DNA from: Eubacterium sp.
Lineage (GTDB): Bacteria > Bacillota > Clostridia > Lachnospirales > Lachnospiraceae
Assembly: GCA_017619835.1 (NCBI GenBank)
Contig: JAFZRN010000019.1
Location: 21,379 to 85,378, forward strand
DNA length: 64,000 nucleotides
Direction of reading: 5' to 3'
Both the position numbers and the translations under genes were made by a program. Positions within the stretch are counted from its first letter, which is position 1. Every line of letters begins with the position of its first letter. Positions 18,880 to 27,403 of this stretch are shown here, one piece after another. The notes under the pieces were generated by a model. That model made no database searches and was not told the DNA's origin. It saw only the letters and a list, made by a program, of their open reading frames with translations.

Positions 18880-20907
18880 TCAGTATTCCGGTGTGGTTAT
18901 ATCGATATATACTAAATCCTTGCCTGTAATCGTAGCTGTTTTTTCATTTACCAAGGTTCCGTTATAATCCACAGTATTGCTTATGTACTGTTTTCCTCGT
19001 TCATGATCAAAGTAAACCGAAACCTCACTTTCTCTGATCCCGAATAATCCTATCGTAACTCGTCCATCCGAATCTTTAGAATAATTATTCGGACTTGATT
19101 TACTCAGATAACTTGAAGTATTGGGATTAAGATCCAGAGGATCTTTACGGTTGTATCCGAGTATAATCTTTCCTTTGGCACGGTTCTCTATCTTACTTCC
19201 TTTATCAACTATTCCATATGTAAGTACAAGATTTCCGTAATTGATCAGTGTTCCTCCACCTGTCAGGCTTAAAGGAGCGTTAGTCTGATCATAAGGATTA
19301 TCAGGTTTTGTTGAGCCATTACAAAAGCCGTATATACTTCCACCTTCCATAATGACCACATTTCCACCCTGGCAGTCTATAGTTCCCTGCCCATCACAAA
19401 TCTTTGTATAAGGGAATATGGTTCCGCCTTTCTTAATTAGAAGAGTACCGCCATCTTTGATAACTATTTTTCCGTTATTTATCAGCTTACAGGATACTGT
19501 GACAGTTCCTTCTATGGTTAATGTTTCTCCCTTAGGGATAATGATTCCTTCAGACTGTGCTGCTTTATCTTTACCATCATCACTTGGTTTCATAAATGCT
19601 TCATTTGAGATGGGATACAGCTTTCCGGCGGGAATTGTACGTGTAGTAATAGAGGTAAAAAGATGCGGTGTTCCGACAAATGGTCTGTAAACGCAATATG
19701 AATTATATCTTTGCATCGGTCCAAAAGGGCGACCATCTGAATTCATGAAATATGCCGATTTCGTTCCAATGGCTACATAAGGATAAGTCTGATTTCCAAG
19801 TACTGCAAAGAAAGCAGAATCCGTTTCACCGGTAAAGACATTAGCATAAAAATCTTCGTCACTGACATCATTTCTATAGTCATCATTATATGCCATAATG
19901 TATGCCATGTTACCATATAAAATGAGATGAAACCAGTCTTTATCACTCATAGGGTCACCATTCTTATAATTTCCCTTTCTTGCGTATAAAGTCGGTTCCG
20001 GTCCGTCTCCGGTGGTATGATACGCAGCTGAATATAGATAGAATTCCGAACTGTCAGGCTGATATACCATTGCCTCTTCCGTCGTCATCTGCTTTTTAGG
20101 AAAACACATTTTGATGGCCTGCCTCGCAGTACTGTCTCCCCACTGTTTAACCATAACCCAGGGAACTCCCATAGAATCTCCCTTCGTGAAGAATCTCAGG
20201 CTGTTAAAATCTTCTTCTGATATGGCATTTTTCACGCCTCGATTATCCGACTTAATCAGAAGACTCTCTTCGCAGTTTATGAAATATGCAGCACTATGCT
20301 CTTCCGTACCAATACTGGTTGATAAACAGCTGCCAAATCCTTCAGGACACGTTGTAGATTCTACATTAACAGATGTAGAATTAAAATCTGACTTATAATC
20401 ATTCACTCTGTCTGTTTTGGTTGGAAGAAAATAATGGCTTTTATCGGCATAAGATGAAAGAAACTGATACTTGGTCTTTCCTTCCCCGGGTGTGATATAA
20501 AATTTTTTTGCAGAAGCAGCATCGGTAGTTGCACCTGGAAGTTCATCAATAGAATTTCCTATAAAGGATAAGTATTTATTATTTTTTTTACTATAAAACT
20601 TGTACATGCAGAACATAACCGGATGATATTTATTATCGCCAAATATAGACCTGACATTATTACCGTCAAACCTCTTCCATTCCCAGAATTCTACCCTTCC
20701 GGTGTCAGGAGCAAGGATGTTACTTTCATCCGTTTTTTCCTCCCCCTCTATTTCAGCAGCAGCTTCAGTAGATGCTTCTTCAGCATATACTGCCTTCCCG
20801 GGAAATGAGGGAAAAGCTGCGAGGCATATAAGACCGGCAGTTATCATTGCAATAATTCTGCATCTGATCCTCTTTTGATTTTTAATTTTTTCATTTACTC
20901 TTTTCAT
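18880..20907 (-). CDS. Secreted surface protein with beta-repeat region
   Basis: About 675 residues from the ATG at 20907, which has GAGGT seven bases upstream; the upstream ATG at 20919 contains that ribosome binding site and is unlikely. A signal peptide (basic start, hydrophobic stretch ending near AVYAEEA) predicts export. The middle is a globular region of unknown family rich in Tyr and Asp. From ~440 a series of short strands with repeating Gly and hydrophobic positions (NNGKIVIKDGGTLLIKKGG, QGGNVVIMEGGSIYG) suggests a beta-helix. No sortase motif or C-terminal anchor is visible. It sits between a membrane-protein gene and the cysteine protease gene in the promoter E operon, so it is probably an envelope partner of the secretion system. 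Function unknown. Confidence 0.75.
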   Translation of the reverse strand: MKRVNEKIKNQKRIRCRIIAMITAGLICLAAFPSFPGKAVYAEEASTEAAAEIEGEEKTDESNILAPDTGRVEFWEWKRFDGNNVRSIFGDNKYHPVMFCMYKFYSKKNNKYLSFIGNSIDELPGATTDAASAKKFYITPGEGKTKYQFLSSYADKSHYFLPTKTDRVNDYKSDFNSTSVNVESTTCPEGFGSCLSTSIGTEEHSAAYFINCEESLLIKSDNRGVKNAISEEDFNSLRFFTKGDSMGVPWVMVKQWGDSTARQAIKMCFPKKQMTTEEAMVYQPDSSEFYLYSAAYHTTGDGPEPTLYARKGNYKNGDPMSDKDWFHLILYGNMAYIMAYNDDYRNDVSDEDFYANVFTGETDSAFFAVLGNQTYPYVAIGTKSAYFMNSDGRPFGPMQRYNSYCVYRPFVGTPHLFTSITTRTIPAGKLYPISNEAFMKPSDDGKDKAAQSEGIIIPKGETLTIEGTVTVSCKLINNGKIVIKDGGTLLIKKGGTIFPYTKICDGQGTIDCQGGNVVIMEGGSIYGFCNGSTKPDNPYDQTNAPLSLTGGGTLINYGNLVLTYGIVDKGSKIENRAKGKIILGYNRKDPLDLNPNTSSYLSKSSPNNYSKDSDGRVTIGLFGIRESEVSVYFDHERGKQYISNTVDYNGTLVNEKTATITGKDLVYIDITTPEY

Positions 20908-20930
20908 ATGCAACCTCATTTATATAGGCT

Positions 20931-21794
20931 TTATTTATCTACCCTGTTAAATTCCATATGTCCATCTGAATAGAAGCTCACATTATATGTCACAGTAATA
21001 TTCAGAGACTGGCTTGAAAGTGTAAGCAATGCTTCCTTCTTATCCTGAGCTGAATCTGCAGTTATAACTGCATCCCCTCTGCTTGCTGACGGTATATCGG
21101 AACCGGCAGTTGTTTCTTCCTCCAGCATTTGTGGAGAAGCCCCTTCCAGTGAATAGAAGAGATATGAAAAACTTCCGTCTTCTTCATCACAATCCAGTAT
21201 TTCTATGTCACCATTATCAGCACTAATGGTCCAGTCACCTCTGCCATTCATAAAGAAAATATTGCCATAGATCATACCTTCTTCATAATAACCATCAGAG
21301 CTGTTATCGCGGAGAATAACCGGATGATCTGTTCCTGAACCTATAATCTCATCTCCTAAGATCAATTCAGGTTCTTTAGAAAAACTGACATCAAATCCTT
21401 CCAGAGTTTCTTTTACATATATATGAAAAACTATCTTTACCTTATCAACATTTATGCTTCCAGCTTCTACGGATTTCGTAAAGCTTACATCCACTTTTCC
21501 GGGAGATTTGGGAGTAAGGATATAGCTTGCCTTTTTTGTCCCGGTCTTACCCTTTGGTTCCACTACAATAAAATCAGGATCATCTGAAGCCGCTGTCCAT
21601 ACAATATCACTCCGGGTCTTATCCTTTACTTTTACAAGAAGCGCTCCTTCATCCCATTTCATGCTGACAGGATAATCTGTATCCTTAAATAAATACAGAT
21701 GGCTTCTATAATTTGCTATACAGATTATACCGATGATAACGGCTGCCAGAAGAAGAATTGCAGCGATTATTATTATCTTTGTTCTTTTTTTCAT
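20931..21794 (-). CDS. Membrane-anchored extracytoplasmic protein, paralogue of 21882-22649
   Basis: 287 residues. MKKRTK is followed by a ~24-residue transmembrane helix, and the rest is predicted outside the membrane. It is similar along its length to the upstream 255-residue protein: both have D(T/S)(D/E)YP(V/I)S near residue 40, a Big2-like strand set, then GSDHPVIL and a GDWT motif with G(N/D)IFF or G(D)IYF before it. First gene after promoter E. Family unknown; likely a structural or adhesin-like part of the envelope machinery. Confidence 0.75.
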   Translation of the reverse strand: MKKRTKIIIIAAILLLAAVIIGIICIANYRSHLYLFKDTDYPVSMKWDEGALLVKVKDKTRSDIVWTAASDDPDFIVVEPKGKTGTKKASYILTPKSPGKVDVSFTKSVEAGSINVDKVKIVFHIYVKETLEGFDVSFSKEPELILGDEIIGSGTDHPVILRDNSSDGYYEEGMIYGNIFFMNGRGDWTISADNGDIEILDCDEEDGSFSYLFYSLEGASPQMLEEETTAGSDIPSASRGDAVITADSAQDKKEALLTLSSQSLNITVTYNVSFYSDGHMEFNRVDK

Positions 21795-21839
21795 CCCAAA
21801 CCTCTCAAATGTAACACCAATGATGTATTATCAGCACTC

Positions 21840-21872
21840 ATACTATCATAGCAAGAGCAACATAAGAGCAAC
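21840..21872 (-). promoter_or_regulatory. GTTGC-repeat promoter E (upstream of membrane protein/protease operon)
   Basis: Minus strand: GTTGCTCTTAT at 21872, a second GTTGCTCTTGC 11 bp later, then TGATAGTAT with the -10 hexamer TAGTAT at 21845-21840, 27 bp from the first GTTGC. The -10 is the weakest of the five. The start codon of the 287-residue protein is ~45 bp downstream. Confidence 0.7.
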
Positions 21873-21881
21873 ACCGCCTTA

Positions 21882-22649
21882 TCAGTTCGTAGTTACCCGT
21901 GACAGACTTACTGATCCGTCATTATTATATGTAACCTTAAGCTTTTCATTCTTCTTAAGAGAAGAACTGGAAAGGATTATCTCACTGTTATTGACCACTG
22001 CTCCTTCAGAGGTTCCGTCTCCGGAAGCGCTTCCTCTTGTTATATTAACGTAATCATTTCCATTATCGCTCTTATAGTCGAAAACCGCAACCCCATCCGG
22101 ACTGTCAAGTGTCCAGTCGCCTTTACCGTTTACAAAATAGATATCACCCATAAGCGCCCCCGTATCATTCAGGATTACCGGATGATCCGAACCTTCCGAG
22201 ATAACTTCCGGACCCTTTACAAGATAGGGTTCTTCCAGACAGCTTGTGTCAAATGAGTTCCCGCTCGAAGTGATATAAAGAGGAAGATTAATATTCGCGA
22301 TCTCAACTGCTGTTCCCGATATATTCATGGATTTGACAAAATTAACCCTTGTTGTGCCCGCTGCTTTGGGCATAACAATATATGTATCCTTTGTATCGCG
22401 CCCCGAACTCTTCTGGGTAACGCTCACAATACTTTCATCGGCAATACGGACCTCCCATGGAAGATCCGGAGTCCTGTGGCCATCCAGCTTTATGGTTATT
22501 ATACCGTTTTTTATCGTATAGCTTATAGGATATTCGGAATCCGCAAAAAGATCATCATTCTTTCGGGAGCTTCTTATGCCGATCACAATAAGAGCCGCTA
22601 AGATACCCAGTAATATAACCATTGCTATTATAAAAAATCTTTTCTTCAT
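21882..22649 (-). CDS. Membrane-anchored extracytoplasmic protein, paralogue of 20931-21794
   Basis: 255 residues with MKKRFF and a single N-terminal transmembrane helix, then an extracytoplasmic beta-rich domain with SEYPISYTIKNGIITI, GSDHPVILND and GKGDWTLD. Its relation to the next gene downstream shows a tandem duplication. It follows the 823-residue effector-like gene by 9 bp and is the last gene of that operon; promoter E begins 10 bp after its stop, so the two paralogues fall in separate transcription units. No known family recognised. Confidence 0.75.
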   Translation of the reverse strand: MKKRFFIIAMVILLGILAALIVIGIRSSRKNDDLFADSEYPISYTIKNGIITIKLDGHRTPDLPWEVRIADESIVSVTQKSSGRDTKDTYIVMPKAAGTTRVNFVKSMNISGTAVEIANINLPLYITSSGNSFDTSCLEEPYLVKGPEVISEGSDHPVILNDTGALMGDIYFVNGKGDWTLDSPDGVAVFDYKSDNGNDYVNITRGSASGDGTSEGAVVNNSEIILSSSSLKKNEKLKVTYNNDGSVSLSRVTTN

Positions 22650-22658
22650 GATAATCCT

Positions 22659-25130
22659 CTACTTTGTTTTAGCATTCTGACGGACAGGCTGAGCTTTCTG
22701 TTTTGCCGCAAGGATCGGCCTTGTGATCTCACCAAGGCTTCTGAAATATCCGGAAATGTTTCGCGGATCCTTAAGTATCTCGGCACTTTTATCCTCCAGA
22801 CCGGATTTTTTTACATATTCCTTTACTTTATCTCTGAGAACATTACGTATCTTCGGATTCGCAAGATCATCTATGGAGCCTCTTACGATTGGTTTCTTAT
22901 TCCGGTCTCTTTCTCCATAAAGATACATATCACATGCGGATTTAAATACCACATCTGTTACAAGCTCGGTTCTCTGTTCCTTAGTATCATACTTTCCGTC
23001 AAGAAGCCTGATCATGGATTTCTTATATTGGGTAACTATGTCCGCACCCACATTTACCGCCTTCATCCGGTCGATATCAGACTTTTTCATTCCGTTTTTA
23101 AAGGCAAGTCTCATAAGCTCGGGATCACGATCCATCATATTACTGATCCTTCCAAGCATTTCGTTATTGCAGATCGTCGCATCATCTATTGCATACTGAT
23201 TCTTTGCGGTAGTAGTTATATTTTTTACTCCCTCCTGGAGAATCTTAGCCAGCGGTTCTTTCATGCCGCTCTGATAAGCTTTGAGTGCATTTTCGGCATA
23301 TTCACGGCCATATTTTACCAGCTTCTTTTCGGGACTTAAGGATTTATTCTTGGAATCCTGATTCATAACTGCCGAAGTAAAGGATGCAGCATATGCTATA
23401 GCCGCAAAATCCTTATTGGAAAGTTCTGCCGCCTCGCGGAAAGGTCCTATGGGCTCGAATCTGGTCTTGATATCCGGACCCTTACCGAACTTCTTATCCA
23501 TCCCGGCTACTTTTTGTTCATCCCTTGGGATCATCTTGGTGCTGTTCTTAAGTGTGGATTTCTGCACCAGATCTTCGCGGGCTCTCTCTTCCTGTCTCAG
23601 CTCACTATATCTCGAGCCTTTTGCATATTTATCTTTATAGGTTTTATCGTAATCTATATAATTACTGTTTCCGGGCTTGGCGCCTCTTTTGGCATTGATA
23701 GTACCAATCAGATTCCTGAAGTCCTTCTCGGGCATGATATCGGAGAGAATGAGCAGTGCATCATCGAATCTCTTCTGACCGTAAGCTTTAGTCCTTACTC
23801 TTCCCATCTTGTCGCCGATATAACTAAGACAGTCCTTTATAAGATCCTGTTTCTTATCCAGTGCGGTTCCACCGCTTCCGGCTTTCACAAGAAATGTATA
23901 TTCTCTTAAAGTATTTACCATCTTATCAAATGCTATGGTATTCTTGTGTTTCGTACCCTTTGCGGAATTCTCAAGGTCATGATAGACGCCATTTAAAAAC
24001 GAAGGATCCGAATTAATGATCTCCTTCTTATATATCTCACTAAGAAGTGCATTATCGCGGGCCCCCATATTTTTGCCACTGAACAGTCTTTCTTCGAAAT
24101 TAGCGGTTATGGCATCGGCATTTTTAGATGAGAGCTCGTCGGCTTTTGCCTTTCCCTCTTTATTGATCCAGTCCGTGAAGCCTGTGATCTTTTTACTGAT
24201 AGCATCCTGTTCCGGAACACTTTTACCGAGAGCGACATTGTCACCCTTCATTATGCTGATATCATGATTGGGATCATCATCAACCGGTCTGCTTCCGGTC
24301 TGGATATAATGCCCCTCCTGAAAAAGCTTTTTCTCGTTTTCGGGAAGTATGGAAACAACATCCATCAGCCCCTCATGGGTAATGTTCATGGAATAATTAT
24401 CACAAATCGACACAAACTCATGTGTATAATCTGTAATAATATTCTTAATGATCTGTTCATCCGTTATATTCGGATCTTTTTCTTTTGCAGTCTTACTGAA
24501 AACATCAAAATACCTGAAATCCCTATTGCAGTTATTAGCCTTACAGAATTCCTCCAGTTCCTTATCATTCTTATCCAGAGCCTTAAAATATGCCTCAACG
24601 CTCATATTCTTTGAAAAGTTCAGACCCCTTCCGATGGTTTCGGCAGCTTCTTCATCAAATGATATATAATTGGATATACCCGATAATCCGAGAAGCTCCT
24701 GATAACCGGCATACATATATTTACCTCTGGAGTCGGAGGAATAAACGAGATATGCTGCTTTATTCTCGCGCTGGGGATCATCCTTCGGAATGGTCTTAAG
24801 TACATCTTCATAATCCATACCCATCTGGATATAAGCTCTTGTAAGTATATATCCAAGCTTTCTGTAGCTTTCCTTGATGGTCTTTAATGAACCGTCTCCA
24901 AGCATTTCCTTATAAAGACCGGCCTTCAGTTCGCCCATGGAATCCCGAAGTTCTTCGGGAAATCTTTCATCCTGGGGAATATCCTGTTTATTCTTGTCGT
25001 TAACCGAGGAATTGTCATATCCGGCCGCAAGCATCATAAAATACATACGGTCTTCGAGACTGTACTGTTTACTGTAGGTATTATTGAGATTATTAATCTT
25101 ATCCCGAGTAGATAGCTTTTTAGGTGCCAT
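22659..25130 (-). CDS. Leaderless effector-like protein sharing a domain with the papain-like protease
   Basis: 823 residues, no signal peptide, starting MAPKKLSTRDKINNL after AGGAG. Residues ~415-500 (LSYIGDKMGRVRTKAYGQKR, DIMPEKDFRNLIGTINAKRG, then a Tyr-rich segment) parallel a block near residue 800 in the 1017-residue cysteine protease, with the same order of YI-DKM, MP-K-F and IN-RG motifs. No Cys-His pair typical of a protease was found. The tail is basic and disordered (KAQPVRQNAKTK). It lies 18 bp after the 548-residue gene. Probably a T4SS substrate from context; function unknown. Confidence 0.8.
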   Translation of the reverse strand: MAPKKLSTRDKINNLNNTYSKQYSLEDRMYFMMLAAGYDNSSVNDKNKQDIPQDERFPEELRDSMGELKAGLYKEMLGDGSLKTIKESYRKLGYILTRAYIQMGMDYEDVLKTIPKDDPQRENKAAYLVYSSDSRGKYMYAGYQELLGLSGISNYISFDEEAAETIGRGLNFSKNMSVEAYFKALDKNDKELEEFCKANNCNRDFRYFDVFSKTAKEKDPNITDEQIIKNIITDYTHEFVSICDNYSMNITHEGLMDVVSILPENEKKLFQEGHYIQTGSRPVDDDPNHDISIMKGDNVALGKSVPEQDAISKKITGFTDWINKEGKAKADELSSKNADAITANFEERLFSGKNMGARDNALLSEIYKKEIINSDPSFLNGVYHDLENSAKGTKHKNTIAFDKMVNTLREYTFLVKAGSGGTALDKKQDLIKDCLSYIGDKMGRVRTKAYGQKRFDDALLILSDIMPEKDFRNLIGTINAKRGAKPGNSNYIDYDKTYKDKYAKGSRYSELRQEERAREDLVQKSTLKNSTKMIPRDEQKVAGMDKKFGKGPDIKTRFEPIGPFREAAELSNKDFAAIAYAASFTSAVMNQDSKNKSLSPEKKLVKYGREYAENALKAYQSGMKEPLAKILQEGVKNITTTAKNQYAIDDATICNNEMLGRISNMMDRDPELMRLAFKNGMKKSDIDRMKAVNVGADIVTQYKKSMIRLLDGKYDTKEQRTELVTDVVFKSACDMYLYGERDRNKKPIVRGSIDDLANPKIRNVLRDKVKEYVKKSGLEDKSAEILKDPRNISGYFRSLGEITRPILAAKQKAQPVRQNAKTK

Positions 25131-25148
25131 TTTATTCTCCTGATATTA

Positions 25149-26795
25149 TTATTTTCCGGCTGTAGGTGCTTTTACCGGTTTCTTTTTTGCAAGTTGTTTT
25201 TCGTATTGCTTTACCATTTCTTTTTCAGCATCTTTTGCAAGGAAATTAATGACATTTTCCTTAAAGTCGCCTTTCTTCATGTACTTATCATATATCTTAT
25301 TGAACTCAGGACTTGAAGCAATCTCTTTTGCTTTGGTATTCAATATATTGGTATTCTTTCTGAGGTCAGACTTCTTTATATCCTCTACCATTTTTTTGAA
25401 GGCAGGATTATTTGTTTTTTCACTGACTTCCACAATTTCAAAAAGCAGGAGTGCTGCAAGATTTTCCTTGATACTGGCCTTATCAAACTGATTAAGCTCT
25501 CCTTTTTCCTTCACACGCCTAAATGCCTTCTGGGTTTCACCCATTGCCCATTCACCAACAAGAGCAAGTGTAGTTCCGCTCTTCTTGCCGTCTTTAACAG
25601 CAAGCTCCCCTCTATAAGACTTTTCAATCCTCTGGATCTTCGACCATGCCCTCATTTCGTTTGTAGCTTTCTTGCCGAGGTTTTTTACGGAAGGAACCAT
25701 TCCTTCCGGAAGATCCTTGAATACCTTCCAGCATTCCATTTCTTTTCTCAGTTCGTTAGTATCCTGCTTAACCTTATCATTTTTCAGCTGAGGATCAATA
25801 TTACCTTTTACCTCCATGGCAGCCATATAAAGTTTTGTGAGCTTTGTAACCTCCTGCTCCTTGGATTTATCGGCACTCATTTCAGTCATCTTCTGAAGAA
25901 GATTATCGGTATATTCTTTGAGCTTGTTATCAACAGCTGTTTCCTTATCGATGATCTCTTTTGTATATCCGTTTCCTTTTATAAAATCACTCTCACCGGT
26001 GGCAAACTCATTCTGAAGCCTTCTGGTTGTCAAAGCAATCTCCTGAATCTCCTTCAAAGTGCTGATAAAGAATTCTTTTTCTTCATCGGTAGCAACCTTT
26101 TCCATATCATTTTTAATGAACTTCTTAAGTGATATCTCAGCCTTTTCGAAGCCATTCTTATCGGTAAGGATTTCCTTCAGGATCCTTTCATTCTCAGTAA
26201 AATCCTGACTGAGTTTTCTTCCGGCATGAGTAAACTCACGTTCCATCATCTTATTATATTCGACCTTCTGATCCTGCTCCTCACGATTCAGACGGTCTGA
26301 ATCATTCTTGGCCATCTCAATGAATTTCTTATTGTTTTTTATCTGATCAACCATATCGATGGTAACATACTTAAATTCATGTGACCTGAAATAAGCCTCT
26401 ATCAGCTTTCGGTTTTTCTCCTCACGAAGGGCAGCTCTTTCTGCACGGGCAGCTTCTCTGTCGGCATCCATTCTTCTCTGACGTTCAAAAGCTATACGCA
26501 TGCTTTCATTGGCAATACCGACAATGATAGCCATTTTGATAATACGCTCAAGATCTTTTCTTTCTTCTTCTGTCTTGGCCTTGGCGTACTGTTTTTCATA
26601 CTCCTCCATGGCTCCTTTGACAGCAGTGGTATTCTGCTCGATGATGGTTCTTTCCTTCCTGAGACGGGCAACCTCTTCAGGATTATCTTCCTTATCCATT
26701 TTGGCTTCCAGATCCCTGCCGGCATTATCCAGCATTCTCAGAGTCTCATTCATCTTATCCAGTATTTTCTTTTTTTCTTCAGCGCTATTTCCCAT
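25149..26795 (-). CDS. Coiled-coil leaderless protein, possible T4SS substrate or chaperone
   Basis: 548 residues, Lys/Glu-rich and almost entirely helical with heptad-like stretches, starting MGNSAEEKKKILDKMNE after AAAGG. Residues ~75-95 are moderately hydrophobic (IIKMAIIVGIANESMRIAF) but charged residues flank them and I do not call a membrane helix. The C-terminus is basic and Pro/Lys-rich (KKKPVKAPTAGK), like the neighbours. It lies between the acetyltransferase and the 823-residue gene. No domain recognised. Confidence 0.75.
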   Translation of the reverse strand: MGNSAEEKKKILDKMNETLRMLDNAGRDLEAKMDKEDNPEEVARLRKERTIIEQNTTAVKGAMEEYEKQYAKAKTEEERKDLERIIKMAIIVGIANESMRIAFERQRRMDADREAARAERAALREEKNRKLIEAYFRSHEFKYVTIDMVDQIKNNKKFIEMAKNDSDRLNREEQDQKVEYNKMMEREFTHAGRKLSQDFTENERILKEILTDKNGFEKAEISLKKFIKNDMEKVATDEEKEFFISTLKEIQEIALTTRRLQNEFATGESDFIKGNGYTKEIIDKETAVDNKLKEYTDNLLQKMTEMSADKSKEQEVTKLTKLYMAAMEVKGNIDPQLKNDKVKQDTNELRKEMECWKVFKDLPEGMVPSVKNLGKKATNEMRAWSKIQRIEKSYRGELAVKDGKKSGTTLALVGEWAMGETQKAFRRVKEKGELNQFDKASIKENLAALLLFEIVEVSEKTNNPAFKKMVEDIKKSDLRKNTNILNTKAKEIASSPEFNKIYDKYMKKGDFKENVINFLAKDAEKEMVKQYEKQLAKKKPVKAPTAGK

Positions 26796-26816
26796 ATCTC
26801 ACACCTTTTTTTCATA

Positions 26817-26850
26817 ATGTGACAAACAAATCAGATCTGTTTGTCACATT
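26817..26850 (-). other. Intercistronic hairpin between acetyltransferase and 548-residue gene
   Basis: A 13-bp perfect inverted repeat (AATGTGACAAACA / TGTTTGTCACATT) lies between the two genes. No T-run follows on the minus strand, so it is more likely an mRNA-stability or processing hairpin than a full terminator. Confidence 0.5.
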
Positions 26851-27401
26851 TAGTACTTTTTGTTTATGTATGCGTATCTCAGGTGGTCACGGAAACGACC
26901 CCCGATTAAGATGCTCTCCTTCTCAAAGCCCTCGTGGAAAAATCCGAGCCTTTCAAGTACGTGTATCGATTTTTCGTTATCAGTGAGGACCCTTGACTCG
27001 ATCCTGTGAATATGTGCAATGCTAAAGAGATGCTCCATAGCCGCCCCGCAGGCCTCGGTGCAGTAACCATGTCCCTGATAGGCTTCATCGATATTATAAC
27101 CGAATATCGTACTGGCATAGGGCTCCTTCCTTATCCGGCAGAAGCTCATGGAACCTATCATCCTTTCCGGATCCTCTTTCAGAAAATAGTAATAATATGC
27201 AGAGGCCAGATGATCCATCTGCAATTTCTCATGCTCCAGTGACTTTGTCTGATATTCGATCGTATAATAAGAGTCTCCCATCAGTGGTTCATGCTTCTCG
27301 AAAAACGCACGATTTCCCCCGTAATACTTAAGAAGCTGTTCGGGGGTAATGTCGTGGGAGGTTTTAATTATCAGTCTTTCTGATTCAAATGTCGTCGTCA
27401 T
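26850..27401 (-). CDS. GNAT-family N-acetyltransferase (RimJ/RimL type)
   Basis: 184 residues from the ATG at 27401, which has GGAAAG eight bases upstream; a TTG at 27416 is a less likely start. The GNAT fold is visible: ESERLIIKTS at the N-terminus, RMIGSMSFCRI, the acetyl-CoA loop YNIDEAYQGHGYCTEA, and the C-terminal IESRVLTDNEKSIHVLERLGF with the Asn-Ser motif of RimJ/RimL enzymes. The family acetylates protein N-termini or small amines. The gene starts 2 bp after the HD-GYP stop and is therefore translationally coupled to it. It could modify effectors or be unrelated; the substrate is unknown. Confidence 0.9.
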   Translation of the reverse strand: MTTTFESERLIIKTSHDITPEQLLKYYGGNRAFFEKHEPLMGDSYYTIEYQTKSLEHEKLQMDHLASAYYYYFLKEDPERMIGSMSFCRIRKEPYASTIFGYNIDEAYQGHGYCTEACGAAMEHLFSIAHIHRIESRVLTDNEKSIHVLERLGFFHEGFEKESILIGGRFRDHLRYAYINKKY

Positions 27402-27403
27402 CG

